DNA of 64,000 bases from FEN-1139 sp038207155. GTDB lineage: Bacteria; Myxococcota_A; Polyangia; Polyangiales; Polyangiaceae. The notes below the pieces were generated by a model. The model was not told where the DNA came from. It saw only the letters and a program-made list of their open reading frames with translations, and did no database searches. The DNA lies in NCBI GenBank assembly GCA_038207155.1, contig JBBRAB010000025.1, positions 5,914 through 69,913 on the forward strand. The letters are read 5' to 3'. Made by a program: the position numbers and the translations under genes. Positions 1 through 7,259 of this stretch are shown here, one piece after another; the first letter of the stretch is position 1, and the number at the start of each line of letters is the position of its first letter.

Positions 1-1504
1 CACTGTAGTCCGTGACCGCGATCTGCGGCTCCACTCGAGCATTGATGGCCTTGACGAAGGCGTCGATCGGTCCGCTGCCTTCGGCCTTGAGCTCGAACGC
101 TTCTCCGTCACTCGTGACGTTGCCCGAGAGCTGACAGCTTGACGGGGTCAAGTGATGCAGCTCGTAGTCGCCCAGAGTAAAGCTACCCTGGGGATTGATG
201 TATTGCCGTTCAAACAGCTCGAAAAGGGCCGCGGGAGTGATCTCCTCACCGCTGGCGTCCGTGAGCTGTTGCACCTGCTGACTAAACTCCACGGCCAGGG
301 CCTTCGGGACGCGGTAGCCATGGGCACGTTCGAGCACGAAGGCCAACCCTCCTTTGCCCGATTGACTATTGATGCGGATCAGGGGCTCGTACTTTCGACC
401 GAGATCGCCGGGATCGATGGGCAAATAGGGGACCTCCCAAAACGGGTTCTGCTCGTCGCTCATGGCTTCGAGTCCCTTGCGAATCGCGTCTTGGTGCGAC
501 CCGCTAAAGGCCGTAAAAACCAGCTCACCCGCGTAGGGATGCCTGGGGTGCACCGGCAAGCGGTTGCAGGCCTCAAATGCCTCCACGAGCGCGGGTACGT
601 CGCTCAGATCGAGGCCCGGTGAGATGCCCTGAGAGTAGAGGTTCAATGCCAAGGTGATCAGATCGGCGTTGCCCGTGCGCTCGCCGTTTCCAAACAGCGT
701 GCCCTCAACGCGCTCTGCGCCAGCCAGCAGGGCCAGTTCGGCGGCGGCCACCGCGCAGCCGCGATCGTTGTGGGTGTGAACGCTCACGATCATGCAATCG
801 CGTCGCCGCAGGTGGCGCGTCATCCACTCCACCTGATCGGCAAAGACGTTGGGTGACGCCATCTCGACGGTCGCTGGCAGGTTGATGATCACCTTATTGT
901 CTGGGGTTGCGCCCCATTCGTCTGCCACGGCGTCACAAACCTCAGCGGCAAAATCCAGCTCGGTCGCGCTGAAGCTCTCAGGCGAGTATTCCAGCAGGAT
1001 TTCGCTGCCAGTCGCGGCCTGCGCCGCTTGCTTGATGAGTCGCGTGCCATCGACCGCCAGCTGCCTGATTTCGTCACGACTCTGACAAAAGACCACTCGC
1101 CGCTGCAAGGTCGAGGTTGAGTTGTACAGGTGGACGATGGCGCGCTTGGCACCCTTCAGTGCCTCGAAGGTGCGCGCGATCAGGTGCGCACGGGCCTGCG
1201 TCAGCACCTGAATCGTGACGTCGTCAGGGATGCGGCCCTCGGTGATCAGCTGGCGCACAAAATCGAAATCGGTTTGCGACGCTGCGGGAAAGCCCACCTC
1301 GATCTCTCGAAAGCCGGTGCGCACGAGGCTCTCGAAGAACCGCCGCTTGCGGGCCATGCCCATGGGCTCGACCAGGGCCTGATTGCCGTCGCGAAGATCC
1401 ACACTGCACCACAGGGGCGCGCTTTGAATGACGCGGCTCGGCCAGCGACGGTCGGGCAGCGCAATCGGGGGAAATGGGCGGTATTTGTCGGGCAAAAAGC
1501 TCAT
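1..1504 (-). CDS. leuA: 2-isopropylmalate synthase (class II LeuA), partial, C-terminus beyond window
   Basis: Catalyses condensation of acetyl-CoA with 2-ketoisovalerate, the first committed step of leucine synthesis. The minus-strand reading frame opens with ATG at 1504 and stays open to base 2, giving 501 codons; the usual length of this class is about 550, so only the end of the C-terminal leucine-binding regulatory domain is missing. Visible motifs: DLRDGNQAL around residue 36 (substrate/metal R-D-G-N-Q), the VHTHNDRG metal-binding motif near residue 245, and GNGERTGNADL just after it. The last residues in the window (GSGPIDAFVKAINARVEP) match the start of the allosteric domain. The long N-terminal extension before the TIM barrel is that of the yeast/actinobacterial-type class. 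No strong Shine-Dalgarno is seen before the start. Upstream lies a leucine-type attenuator, so expression is probably controlled by charged tRNA-Leu. Confidence 0.95.
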   Translation of the reverse strand, partial: MSFLPDKYRPFPPIALPDRRWPSRVIQSAPLWCSVDLRDGNQALVEPMGMARKRRFFESLVRTGFREIEVGFPAASQTDFDFVRQLITEGRIPDDVTIQVLTQARAHLIARTFEALKGAKRAIVHLYNSTSTLQRRVVFCQSRDEIRQLAVDGTRLIKQAAQAATGSEILLEYSPESFSATELDFAAEVCDAVADEWGATPDNKVIINLPATVEMASPNVFADQVEWMTRHLRRRDCMIVSVHTHNDRGCAVAAAELALLAGAERVEGTLFGNGERTGNADLITLALNLYSQGISPGLDLSDVPALVEAFEACNRLPVHPRHPYAGELVFTAFSGSHQDAIRKGLEAMSDEQNPFWEVPYLPIDPGDLGRKYEPLIRINSQSGKGGLAFVLERAHGYRVPKALAVEFSQQVQQLTDASGEEITPAALFELFERQYINPQGSFTLGDYELHHLTPSSCQLSGNVTSDGEAFELKAEGSGPIDAFVKAINARVEPQIAVTDYS

Positions 1505-1563
1505 GGGGTCTCGCTGGGGTAGGTTCCCGCAGCGACCCAAGTGAGCTCGGCACCTCAAATGCC

Positions 1564-1594
1564 AAAAACCCCCTCCGGCTGCTGCGGGAGAGGG
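1564..1594 (-). terminator. Intrinsic terminator of the leuA attenuator
   Basis: On the minus strand CCCTCTCC (one bulged C) G pairs with CGGAGGGGG around a 7-nt loop, followed directly by five T residues (plus-strand A run 1564-1568). It stands 60 nt before the leuA start, where a constitutive terminator would make no sense unless conditional. Confidence 0.75.
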
Positions 1595-1657
1595 TTGCTG
1601 AAGGACGTTCGTTGGAACGCCTCAGAACTCTCCCGCGCCGCTAAGAAGCAGCGCGGG
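1564..1657 (-). promoter_or_regulatory. Leucine attenuator: mutually exclusive 1:2, 2:3 (antiterminator) and 3:4 (terminator) pairings
   Basis: Read on the minus strand. Arm 1 (1651-1657) and arm 2 (1632-1638) form a 7-bp stem GCGCGGG/CCCGCGC whose loop holds the Leu codons of the leader peptide. Arm 2 shifted by a few bases (1628-1636, GCGGGAGAG) is perfectly complementary over 9 bases to arm 3 (1584-1592, CTCTCCCGC), giving an antiterminator. Arm 3 also pairs with arm 4 (1569-1577) as the 5' side of the terminator. A ribosome stalled at the Leu triplet (1643-1651) would cover arm 1 and leave arm 2 free for arm 3. The geometry is seen directly; the regulatory reading is inference from the known leu/trp/his attenuation mechanism. 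Confidence 0.72.
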
Positions 1658-1690
1658 GGTGAGCCGGGCGAGGAGAACCAACGAGGTCAT
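1622..1690 (-). CDS. leuL: Leucine-rich leader peptide of leuA attenuator
   Basis: A 22-codon minus-strand frame, ATG at 1690 and TGA at 1622-1624. The peptide MTSLVLLARLTPALLLSG, followed by AGEF, has 7 leucines in 22 residues, with three consecutive Leu codons (CTG CTT CTT) at codons 14-16, plus one Val. It sits 118 nt upstream of leuA on the same strand and overlaps the first arm of a set of competing hairpins. This is the arrangement of the leu operon attenuators of enteric bacteria. No convincing Shine-Dalgarno precedes it; an upstream TTG at 1699 in the same frame is an alternative start. The candidate -10 ends only about 8 nt upstream of the ATG, so a leaderless mRNA is possible. Confidence 0.75.
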   Translation of the reverse strand: MTSLVLLARLTPALLLSGAGEF

Positions 1691-1698
1691 CAGTGGCA

Positions 1699-1727
1699 AG
1701 GATGATTGCGAACGAGGGGTCCGTCAA
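1699..1727 (-). promoter_or_regulatory. leuA: Candidate promoter of leader-leuA
   Basis: A good -35 hexamer TTGACG lies at 1722-1727 (minus strand). With a 17-nt spacer the -10 position falls on CATCCT (1699-1704), which is poor; AATCAT (1702-1707) is closer to consensus but with a 14-nt spacer. The stretch from here to the hipA stop at 1945 holds no other recognisable feature. Confidence 0.3.
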
Positions 1728-1944
1728 GTCCCCGCTGGGGAGTTGGGGGGTGGGGGCCCGCGGGCGACGTCGTCCCACAGGCACCCCTCACGCACTCTCG
1801 CGCATATCGGGGGTGTCCACCAAATTGGGTGAAGTTCATAACCACGTTGGCGCGGCGAGTGCCGTCCTGCTTGCGATTGGTGCAGCTCGCGAGGCGCGGC
1901 AGTTCGCCAGTGCCGCCGAAAGTGTTTAGGGGAACGGTTTGGCC

Positions 1945-3233
1945 TTATGGACTCGTCCAGTTCTCGGCGACCCGAAACGCGCGACGCATTCGATCCTGCG
2001 CTGCGCGTGACAGCCCATGGCTCGTAGCTACGGAGCGCCATTGCCCGACGGAACTCGCGATCTGCGTGATGATTTCTGGTGCGCGCTTGGGTTTGATGCG
2101 AAATGTGCTCGCGACGGAGAGGGCAAGTTCGAGATCCTGGGCGTTATCGGTCTCCGAGATGTTCAGCTTGAGTCCCTCGCCATGGGGGTCTGGGTTCATG
2201 TCGTAGGCAGGTGCAAGTGCCCAGCCTGTTGGCTTCAGCAAAAAGCCGTGATTGCGCAGGTGTTCATCGGAGTTTGAAACGCAGATCGAGAAGACGACAC
2301 GGCGCCAGAGCTGTTCAAGATCTGCCGCTGCGCTTGCGCCAATGCGCATCAGCAACTCCGCGAGTTCCAGGTAACTGACGCCCTGGTCGGCGCTTTGGGA
2401 ATCGACGTAGTCGAGGAGTGTCATGGCTGAAGCAAAGTGCAATCGTCGGCCGTCCAGCGTGCGATCGAAGCGGCGACTCAGGAAGGTGTGATGACCTCGT
2501 CCTGCGCTCTGGTTCGACCCAAAACAGCGGAGCTGTGCCTCGGGAACGAGGACGCCAGCGCGCATGGCGAGAGCGTGCACGACATGCTCCCACGCCCCGA
2601 TGTCGTCCTCATCAGTGCGGCTTGGAAACTTGGCGATCCAAAGCCAGTCGCGCTCGTCTCGAACACTTGCCTTGGGCCGCGCCCCACCCAGCGAGCCGCC
2701 GGGTGCAATTAGCATCCGCAGCCAGCGTCCGTAGTCGGGATTGTCTTCGCTCCCCTGTCGTTCAAGCACGAGGCTCGCATGTTCAAGCTCGCGCAGGGAC
2801 GCCCAGGGGGGCGACGAAAGCTCGTCGTTGTCGTCGAGAAATCTTCCGTCCACTCGGAAGCGAAGTGCACCCATTCGGTGACCGTCATGAACTCCGAGCA
2901 GGTAGTCCGACTCGAGTAAACGGTGCTCCTGTCGCGCGCGCTCGCGAGCAGGGCCTCGCGCCGCCGCAGGAGCAAACGGCCCCAGCGGTCGGGAGCAGAG
3001 TCGAGAAATACCCCAAAACTTTCGCGGTTATTCGCGGGATATTGGGGTCGCCGATAGAGCGATAGAGACGGATCGAGCTGTTGCCGCGCAGACGCCGACA
3101 GCCGCTCACCATCGTACTCAAACGCGAAGACCTCTTTGCCCCGGGCGGGCGTCGCAGTTAGCCGGCCCATCACCGTCGGCCCTGGCAGACCGTACCAGTC
3201 GGCTACGACCTCGATGACGCGTTGCTGGCTCAC
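1945..3233 (-). pseudogene. hipA: HipA-family Ser/Thr kinase toxin, frameshifted
   Basis: HipA-type kinase of a HipBA toxin-antitoxin module (family knowledge: phosphorylates tRNA synthetases such as GltX). The N-terminal part is read from ATG 3233 (VVADWYGLPGPTVMGRL, FAFEYDGERL, FGVFLDSAPDRWGRLL) up to about 2935; the rest continues in another frame as EHRLLESDYLLGVHDGHRM and onward to the stop at 1945. The kinase core is intact in the second frame: LWIAKFPS (ATP lysine), NSDEHLRNHGFLL (catalytic loop) and APAYDMNP (metal Asp). The two frames meet at an alternating GC run on 2933-2941. Removing one GC unit restores one 428-residue reading frame, the normal HipA size. As it stands the frame-1 product would be a truncated 174-residue protein. 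It could be a decayed gene, a phase-variable switch or a sequencing error. Confidence 0.82.
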
Positions 3234-3592
3234 GCGCCGTGTTCCTTCCGAGAGGTCTTCTTGGTGGCGCTCGGGTTCCCGGTGCGCTTTGGCGCCCGAC
3301 GACGTGTTGGAAGCTTGGCATCCTGCAGCTTGCGACCGAGCTCGTCGTCGCGCGCGAGGAGCGCGATGTCGGCGTGCAGTCCCAGGCTGTGCAGCACGTT
3401 CGCGTACGAGCCGAGGGTCACTCCTGGCTCTCCTCCCTCCACCGCACGCAGCGTCGGGCGCGACATCCCCGCCCGCTCGGCGACCAGCTCCATCGAGAAA
3501 CCCCGCCGTAGCCGGGCGAGGCGAATGTTCTCGCCCAGCTCCTCAAGGAGTCGCTGGAGAGCAGGGTGGGGGGATGCACTCGTTCGCGGCAT
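3230..3592 (-). CDS. hipB: HipB-like XRE-family antitoxin/repressor
   Basis: A 120-residue DNA-binding protein with an XRE helix-turn-helix at about residues 17-72 (LGENIRLARLRRGFSMELV, AERAGMSRPTLRAVEGGEP, VTLGSYANVLHSLGL) and a basic, Lys/Arg-rich C-terminal tail. Its stop overlaps the hipA start by 4 nt (ATGA), so the two are translationally coupled, as usual for hipBA with the antitoxin first. It probably binds HipA and represses its own promoter; an inverted repeat lies across its start codon. Confidence 0.85.
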   Translation of the reverse strand: MPRTSASPHPALQRLLEELGENIRLARLRRGFSMELVAERAGMSRPTLRAVEGGEPGVTLGSYANVLHSLGLHADIALLARDDELGRKLQDAKLPTRRRAPKRTGNPSATKKTSRKEHGA

Positions 3593-3660
3593 AACAGTAG
3601 TTATTATTTACCCTAAAAGAGCTTAGCGGCAAGGATAGTTTCCGTTATAGAATGCAAGAA
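3590..3660 (-). promoter_or_regulatory. hipBA promoter/operator region
   Basis: An AT-rich island in otherwise GC-rich DNA directly upstream of the antitoxin. It holds a perfect inverted repeat ATAAC-N4-GTTAT at 3591-3604, overlapping the start codon, and a further GTTAT half-site at 3644-3648. TAAATAAT and TATAAC stretches on the minus strand could serve as -10. Placement fits autorepression by HipB. Which element is used is inferred. Confidence 0.45.
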
Positions 3661-3698
3661 CTGAGATTCCGGTCGGATCCTCGTCTGCCTCAACGCCG

Positions 3699-4334
3699 CT
3701 ACGGATGGTGGCGTAGCGCGAGGCGTTCGAGCTCTCGGCGCGCTTCGGCGGCGCGCTGCGCGGAGGTGAAGCGCGCGAGACTCTTCTCAAGCTGCGGAAC
3801 GAGCGTAAGCAGGGTTCGCGGCGTGAGCGCCGCGGGCTCAACCTTGGCGCGCGTGCATGTCGCCTCGAGCAGTGACCAGGCGAGCGGTGAATGCTGCTTG
3901 AGAGTCTCAAGGACGTGACCCGCAAAACTACCGCTGCCGACTGAGACCTCCAAATCCTGTGCCCGCGCCTGACCAGCAAATGAATTGCGGAAGACCGACA
4001 TCGGTGGCGCCTCGTCCACGGAGCCCTTGGAGACCGGCGGCAGCGGTGAGGTCCCGCTGTGAGGCAGCGACACCGACGGCGACGCTTGCACGTCGAGCAG
4101 CAATCGCCGCAGACGCTCGGCCTTGGCGGGCGAGGTGAAGCGCTCGACCGCCCTCACCAGCGGCTCGCGCAGGACCTCGAGCTGTTTGGGCTCAAGGTGC
4201 AGCGGATCGAGGCCGAGCATCGTGGCCTGGGCCTTGAGAATGGAGCCCCCCAGGGTGCAGATCTGCTCGAGTGCAGCCTGGATCTGAACGGAAGTGGGGC
4301 TCGGAGAGGACATGGCGTCTTTGGCTGTGACCAT
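3699..4334 (-). CDS. Conserved-looking hypothetical protein with internal duplication
   Basis: A 211-residue soluble protein, no signal peptide or membrane segment. It contains two similar segments: residues about 41-88 (LDPLHLEPKQLEVLREPLV then RAVERFTSPAKAERLRRLL) and about 164-205 (VEPAALTPRTLLTLVPQLE then KSLARFTSAQRAAEARREL), each a helix followed by an RFTS-containing helix, joined by a Ser/Pro-rich linker. The start ATG 4334 has an AAGG Shine-Dalgarno at good spacing and lies only 4 nt after the stop of the V4R gene, so the two form an operon. No family was recognised. It may act as a partner of the V4R sensor. Confidence 0.65.
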   Translation of the reverse strand: MVTAKDAMSSPSPTSVQIQAALEQICTLGGSILKAQATMLGLDPLHLEPKQLEVLREPLVRAVERFTSPAKAERLRRLLLDVQASPSVSLPHSGTSPLPPVSKGSVDEAPPMSVFRNSFAGQARAQDLEVSVGSGSFAGHVLETLKQHSPLAWSLLEATCTRAKVEPAALTPRTLLTLVPQLEKSLARFTSAQRAAEARRELERLALRHHP

Positions 4335-4338
4335 CGCC

Positions 4339-4992
4339 TTAGCCCGCGACGACCGGAACCGCTAGGGCTTGTTCGGTGCGTGCGCCCAGGGACTGGGTGG
4401 GGGCCATCACGAACTCGCAGCAGGCATCCCCCTTGGCGACGCAGCGCACCTCTTGGGCGTGCACTTGAAGCTCGAAGGCCTCACTGCACCAGCCCGCCGA
4501 GTATCCTGCGCTAAAGAGGCAGGCGCAATGCTCGACGCGCTTGCCACGCGCCTTGAGTACCTCCGACTCGAAGGTGTTCGGGTGCGTGTAGTGCAGGTAG
4601 TACGAGTCATCTTTGGCCGGCGCGCTGTCGGGCAAGATCTCGACCAATGCCCAGCCCGCATGGGCAAAGTGGACGGGGCCACAGGAAAGCCGCTCCACGC
4701 CATCGGTGACGCCCAGGCGAGTGCAGAAGTCCGCAGCATCGCTGCGTCCAATTTCGCGCGCGGTGTTGTAGACGAAGTCTCGCGCCATCACGGCTCCGAA
4801 AGTCTCAGCGAGCGCGTCAAACCAGCTGAGATAGAGACTCTCACAGCGCATCAGGACGTAACGCTGTCCGCCGACGCGCAGCGCGCCCTCGGTGGGATTG
4901 CGTGTCAGGGAATCAAAGAGACCCTCAACGTAGGATTCCGCCTGCTGGAACGGGGGAAGAAATGCCTCGGGTACGCGAACACTCTTCAACAT
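4339..4992 (-). CDS. V4R (4-vinyl-reductase) domain sensor protein, XylR-N-like
   Basis: A 217-residue protein resembling the ligand-binding N-terminal module of XylR/NtrC-type activators followed by a V4R domain. The V4R part (about residues 130-205) has DDSYYLHYTHPNTFESE, then the conserved CACLFSAGYSAGWCSEAF and a Cys pattern VRCVAKGDACCEFVMAP typical of the family, thought to bind small ligands or metal. There is no AAA+ or HTH domain, so this is a stand-alone sensor. The start at 4992 is chosen because AGGAG lies 5 nt upstream; in-frame ATGs further up lack a ribosome site. It is followed at 4 nt by the duplicated hypothetical gene. Confidence 0.75.
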   Translation of the reverse strand: MLKSVRVPEAFLPPFQQAESYVEGLFDSLTRNPTEGALRVGGQRYVLMRCESLYLSWFDALAETFGAVMARDFVYNTAREIGRSDAADFCTRLGVTDGVERLSCGPVHFAHAGWALVEILPDSAPAKDDSYYLHYTHPNTFESEVLKARGKRVEHCACLFSAGYSAGWCSEAFELQVHAQEVRCVAKGDACCEFVMAPTQSLGARTEQALAVPVVAG

Positions 4993-5058
4993 GGGGCTCC
5001 TGGCGGACGCTTGAGTACGACGGTTGACACTGACACAGGCGCCGTTCCCGACACAACA

Positions 5059-5088
5059 GCAAAGCGGGCGCATGCCCCCGAGCTTTGC
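5059..5088 (-). terminator. Hairpin downstream of the opp ATPase genes
   Basis: GCAAAGC (5059-5065) and GCTTTGC (5082-5088) pair perfectly, with an inner GGGC/GCCC stem. On the minus strand it is followed by TGTTGTGT rather than a clean T run. It lies between oppF and the V4R gene, so it may end the upstream operon or sit in the V4R leader. Confidence 0.4.
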
Positions 5089-5160
5089 CGAATTCAAGTG
5101 AGGTCGTTAGAACACCCACAGCTAGCATTGTCGGCGGAATTTCCCTGGAGCGATGTGCGC

Positions 5161-6201
5161 TCAGTCCACCATAGGCGAGTGGCAGGCGACGAGCTGCTCG
5201 GGAGTGCCGGCGACTGGCGTCAGCGCCGGCAGAACCCGGTCACAGAGTCCGTGGATCACTCGCGGGCAGCGGGGGTGAAAGGGACAACCGCTCGGCGGGT
5301 CCAGAGGACTTGGCACGTCGCCCTCGAGCACCAAGCGTTTGCGTGTTCGCGTTGGGTCGGGCAACGGAACGCTGCCTTGCAGCGCGTAGCTGTAAGGATG
5401 CCGAGGCGTTTCGGTCACGGCAGCCACGGGTCCAACCTCCACAAGACGACCGAGATAGAGCACCGCCACGCGGTGGCACAGGTAGCGCACCACCTCGAGA
5501 TCGTGCGAAATGAACAGGTAGGTCAGCTGCGAGGATTCTCGCAAATCCAGCAGGAGATTGACCACCTGGGCCTGGATGGAGACGTCAAGCGCGCTGATGG
5601 GCTCGTCGCAGACGATGAACTCTGGCTCTACCGCCAGAGCGCGCGCGATCCCGATGCGCTGGCGCTGACCCCCGCTGAACTCGTGCGGGTAGCGACCCAG
5701 TAGGTCAGCGCTCAGGCCGACCCGTTTGAGTAGCTCAACGACTCGCTCGCGCTCATGCTCGCGGTTGGTCACGAGGTGATGGATGCGCAGCGGTTCACCG
5801 ACCAGCTCGGTGACGGTCATGCGCGGATCGAGGGAAGAATAGGGGTCTTGGAAGATGACTTGGATTTTACGGCGTAGCGCACGCAGCTCACGCTCCGGCA
5901 GGGCCGTGACTTCCACACCGTCAAAAAATACCTGTCCGCGCGTGGGCTCGAGCAGACGCAGCAGCGTGCGTCCAAACGTGCTCTTGCCGCAGCCACTCTC
6001 ACCAACCAGCCCAAGCGTCTCACCACGCCTGAGGCCAAGGCTGACGTCGGTGAGCGCCTGCAGCTGACGCTTGGGACCAAACGCGCCGCGCTGGGCCACG
6101 AAGTGTTTCGTGAGGCCGCGGGTTTCCACGAGGTAGTGCGGAGCCGTATCCCGGCTCGGCGCGTCCGCTGGGACCTGAGGCGTCCTACTGAGTTCGCTCA
6201 C
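5161..6201 (-). CDS. oppF: Oligopeptide/dipeptide ABC transporter ATP-binding protein (OppF/DppF type)
   Basis: ATPase of a peptide importer in the inner membrane. Walker A GLVGESGCGKSTFG, Q-loop VIFQDPYSSLDPRMTV, signature FSGGQRQRIGIARAL, Walker B FIVCDEPISALD and the H-loop FISHDLEV are all present, and the C-terminal OppF extension has the Cys pair region GCPFHPRCP. The start is taken as GTG at 6201, overlapping the oppD stop by 4 nt with GGAG upstream; an ATG ten codons earlier lies inside oppD. The N-terminal about 20 residues are Pro/Ala-rich and not conserved. The partner permeases are not adjacent but at 26309-28077; no substrate-binding protein is in the window. Confidence 0.93.
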   Translation of the reverse strand: MSELSRTPQVPADAPSRDTAPHYLVETRGLTKHFVAQRGAFGPKRQLQALTDVSLGLRRGETLGLVGESGCGKSTFGRTLLRLLEPTRGQVFFDGVEVTALPERELRALRRKIQVIFQDPYSSLDPRMTVTELVGEPLRIHHLVTNREHERERVVELLKRVGLSADLLGRYPHEFSGGQRQRIGIARALAVEPEFIVCDEPISALDVSIQAQVVNLLLDLRESSQLTYLFISHDLEVVRYLCHRVAVLYLGRLVEVGPVAAVTETPRHPYSYALQGSVPLPDPTRTRKRLVLEGDVPSPLDPPSGCPFHPRCPRVIHGLCDRVLPALTPVAGTPEQLVACHSPMVD

Positions 6202-7217
6202 GCGTCGGCTCCTGACAGGGGAAACAAGCAACGCACTTGCCAGTCCGAGTCGAGCTGGCGAAGCGGCGGCGATTGTTCGTCACAGCGCTCGCGGTCCTCG
6301 GCTGAGAGGGTCCGGCGCCTCGCGCAGCGTTCGGCAAAACGACATCCGGCGGGCAGCTGCGCGAGATTCGGCACGGTTCCCTCAATCGTGGGCAGGCGTC
6401 GGGGTCGTTCTCCCCCCGCAGCTCGCAGGCGACCGGGAACGCTCGCAAGCAGTCCCGCGGAATAGGGGTGCGCCGGGCTGGCGAACAGCTGTCGAACGGA
6501 CGCGGTCTCGACGACTTGGCCCGCATACATCACGACCACCCGCTCAGCGATCTCGGCGACGATCCCGAGATCATGGGTAATGAACAGGATGCTCATTCCG
6601 GTGCTCTGCTTGAGGTCTTCGAGCAGGGCCAGGATCTGAGACTGGATCGTGACGTCGAGCGCCGTGGTGGGCTCATCGGCGATCAGTAGCTCGGGCTCGC
6701 AGGACAGCGCCATGGCGATCATGACGCGCTGACGCATCCCTCCGGACAGCTGATGCGGATAAGAGTCGATCCGCTCGTCTGGCGCAGGGATCCCGACGCG
6801 CGTGAGCAGCTCGAGCACTTTGACCCGGGCATCAGCTTTGGACAGTCCGCGATGCAGGCGCAGCGATTCGGCGACCTGCGCCCCGACGGTGAACACCGGG
6901 TTGAGCGAGGTCATCGGCTCTTGGAAAATCATGGCGAGGCGGTTGCCGCGCAGGCGCTGGAGCTCGCGCTCACTCGACGCAGTGAGATCTAGGCCGGAAA
7001 AGCGGATCGTGCCCGACTCGATGCGTCCGGGGGGCGAGGGCAGCAGCCGCAGCACGCTCAGCGCGGTGACGCTCTTGCCGCACCCGCTCTCGCCGACCAG
7101 CGCGAGGGTTTCGCCGCGGTAAACCTCGAGGCTGACGCCGTCCACAGCGCGCACGACCTTTCCCTCGGAGGAGAAGCTCGTGACCAGATTTTCGACGGAC
7201 AAGAGGGGTTCGGACAT
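6198..7217 (-). CDS. oppD: Oligopeptide/dipeptide ABC transporter ATP-binding protein (OppD/DppD type)
   Basis: A 339-residue ATPase paired with OppF. Walker A ALVGESGCGKSVTAL, Q-loop MIFQEPMTSLNPVFTVG, signature LSGGMRQRVMIAMAL, Walker B LLIADEPTTALD and switch FITHDLGIV are intact, and the C-terminal oligopeptide-transporter domain (GTVPNLAQLPAGCRFAERC) is present. SVTAL after the P-loop is the OppD rather than OppF form. It overlaps oppF by 4 nt and starts 42 nt after the stop of the large VWA gene, so it could be the distal part of that operon. Confidence 0.94.
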   Translation of the reverse strand: MSEPLLSVENLVTSFSSEGKVVRAVDGVSLEVYRGETLALVGESGCGKSVTALSVLRLLPSPPGRIESGTIRFSGLDLTASSERELQRLRGNRLAMIFQEPMTSLNPVFTVGAQVAESLRLHRGLSKADARVKVLELLTRVGIPAPDERIDSYPHQLSGGMRQRVMIAMALSCEPELLIADEPTTALDVTIQSQILALLEDLKQSTGMSILFITHDLGIVAEIAERVVVMYAGQVVETASVRQLFASPAHPYSAGLLASVPGRLRAAGGERPRRLPTIEGTVPNLAQLPAGCRFAERCARRRTLSAEDRERCDEQSPPLRQLDSDWQVRCLFPLSGADA

Positions 7218-7259
7218 CGGCGTTTGCGCGCCGACCCTACCACAAGCTGACCGAAGCTC

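Noticed and set aside
1693..2206. Plus-strand frames opposite the hipA end and leuA leader
   Set aside because: They are antisense or lie in a gap, have no motif, and their composition looks like random high-GC translation.
4369..5703. A 444-codon plus-strand frame
   Set aside because: It lies antisense to the V4R and oppF genes, both with clear motifs, and its translation shows no domain.
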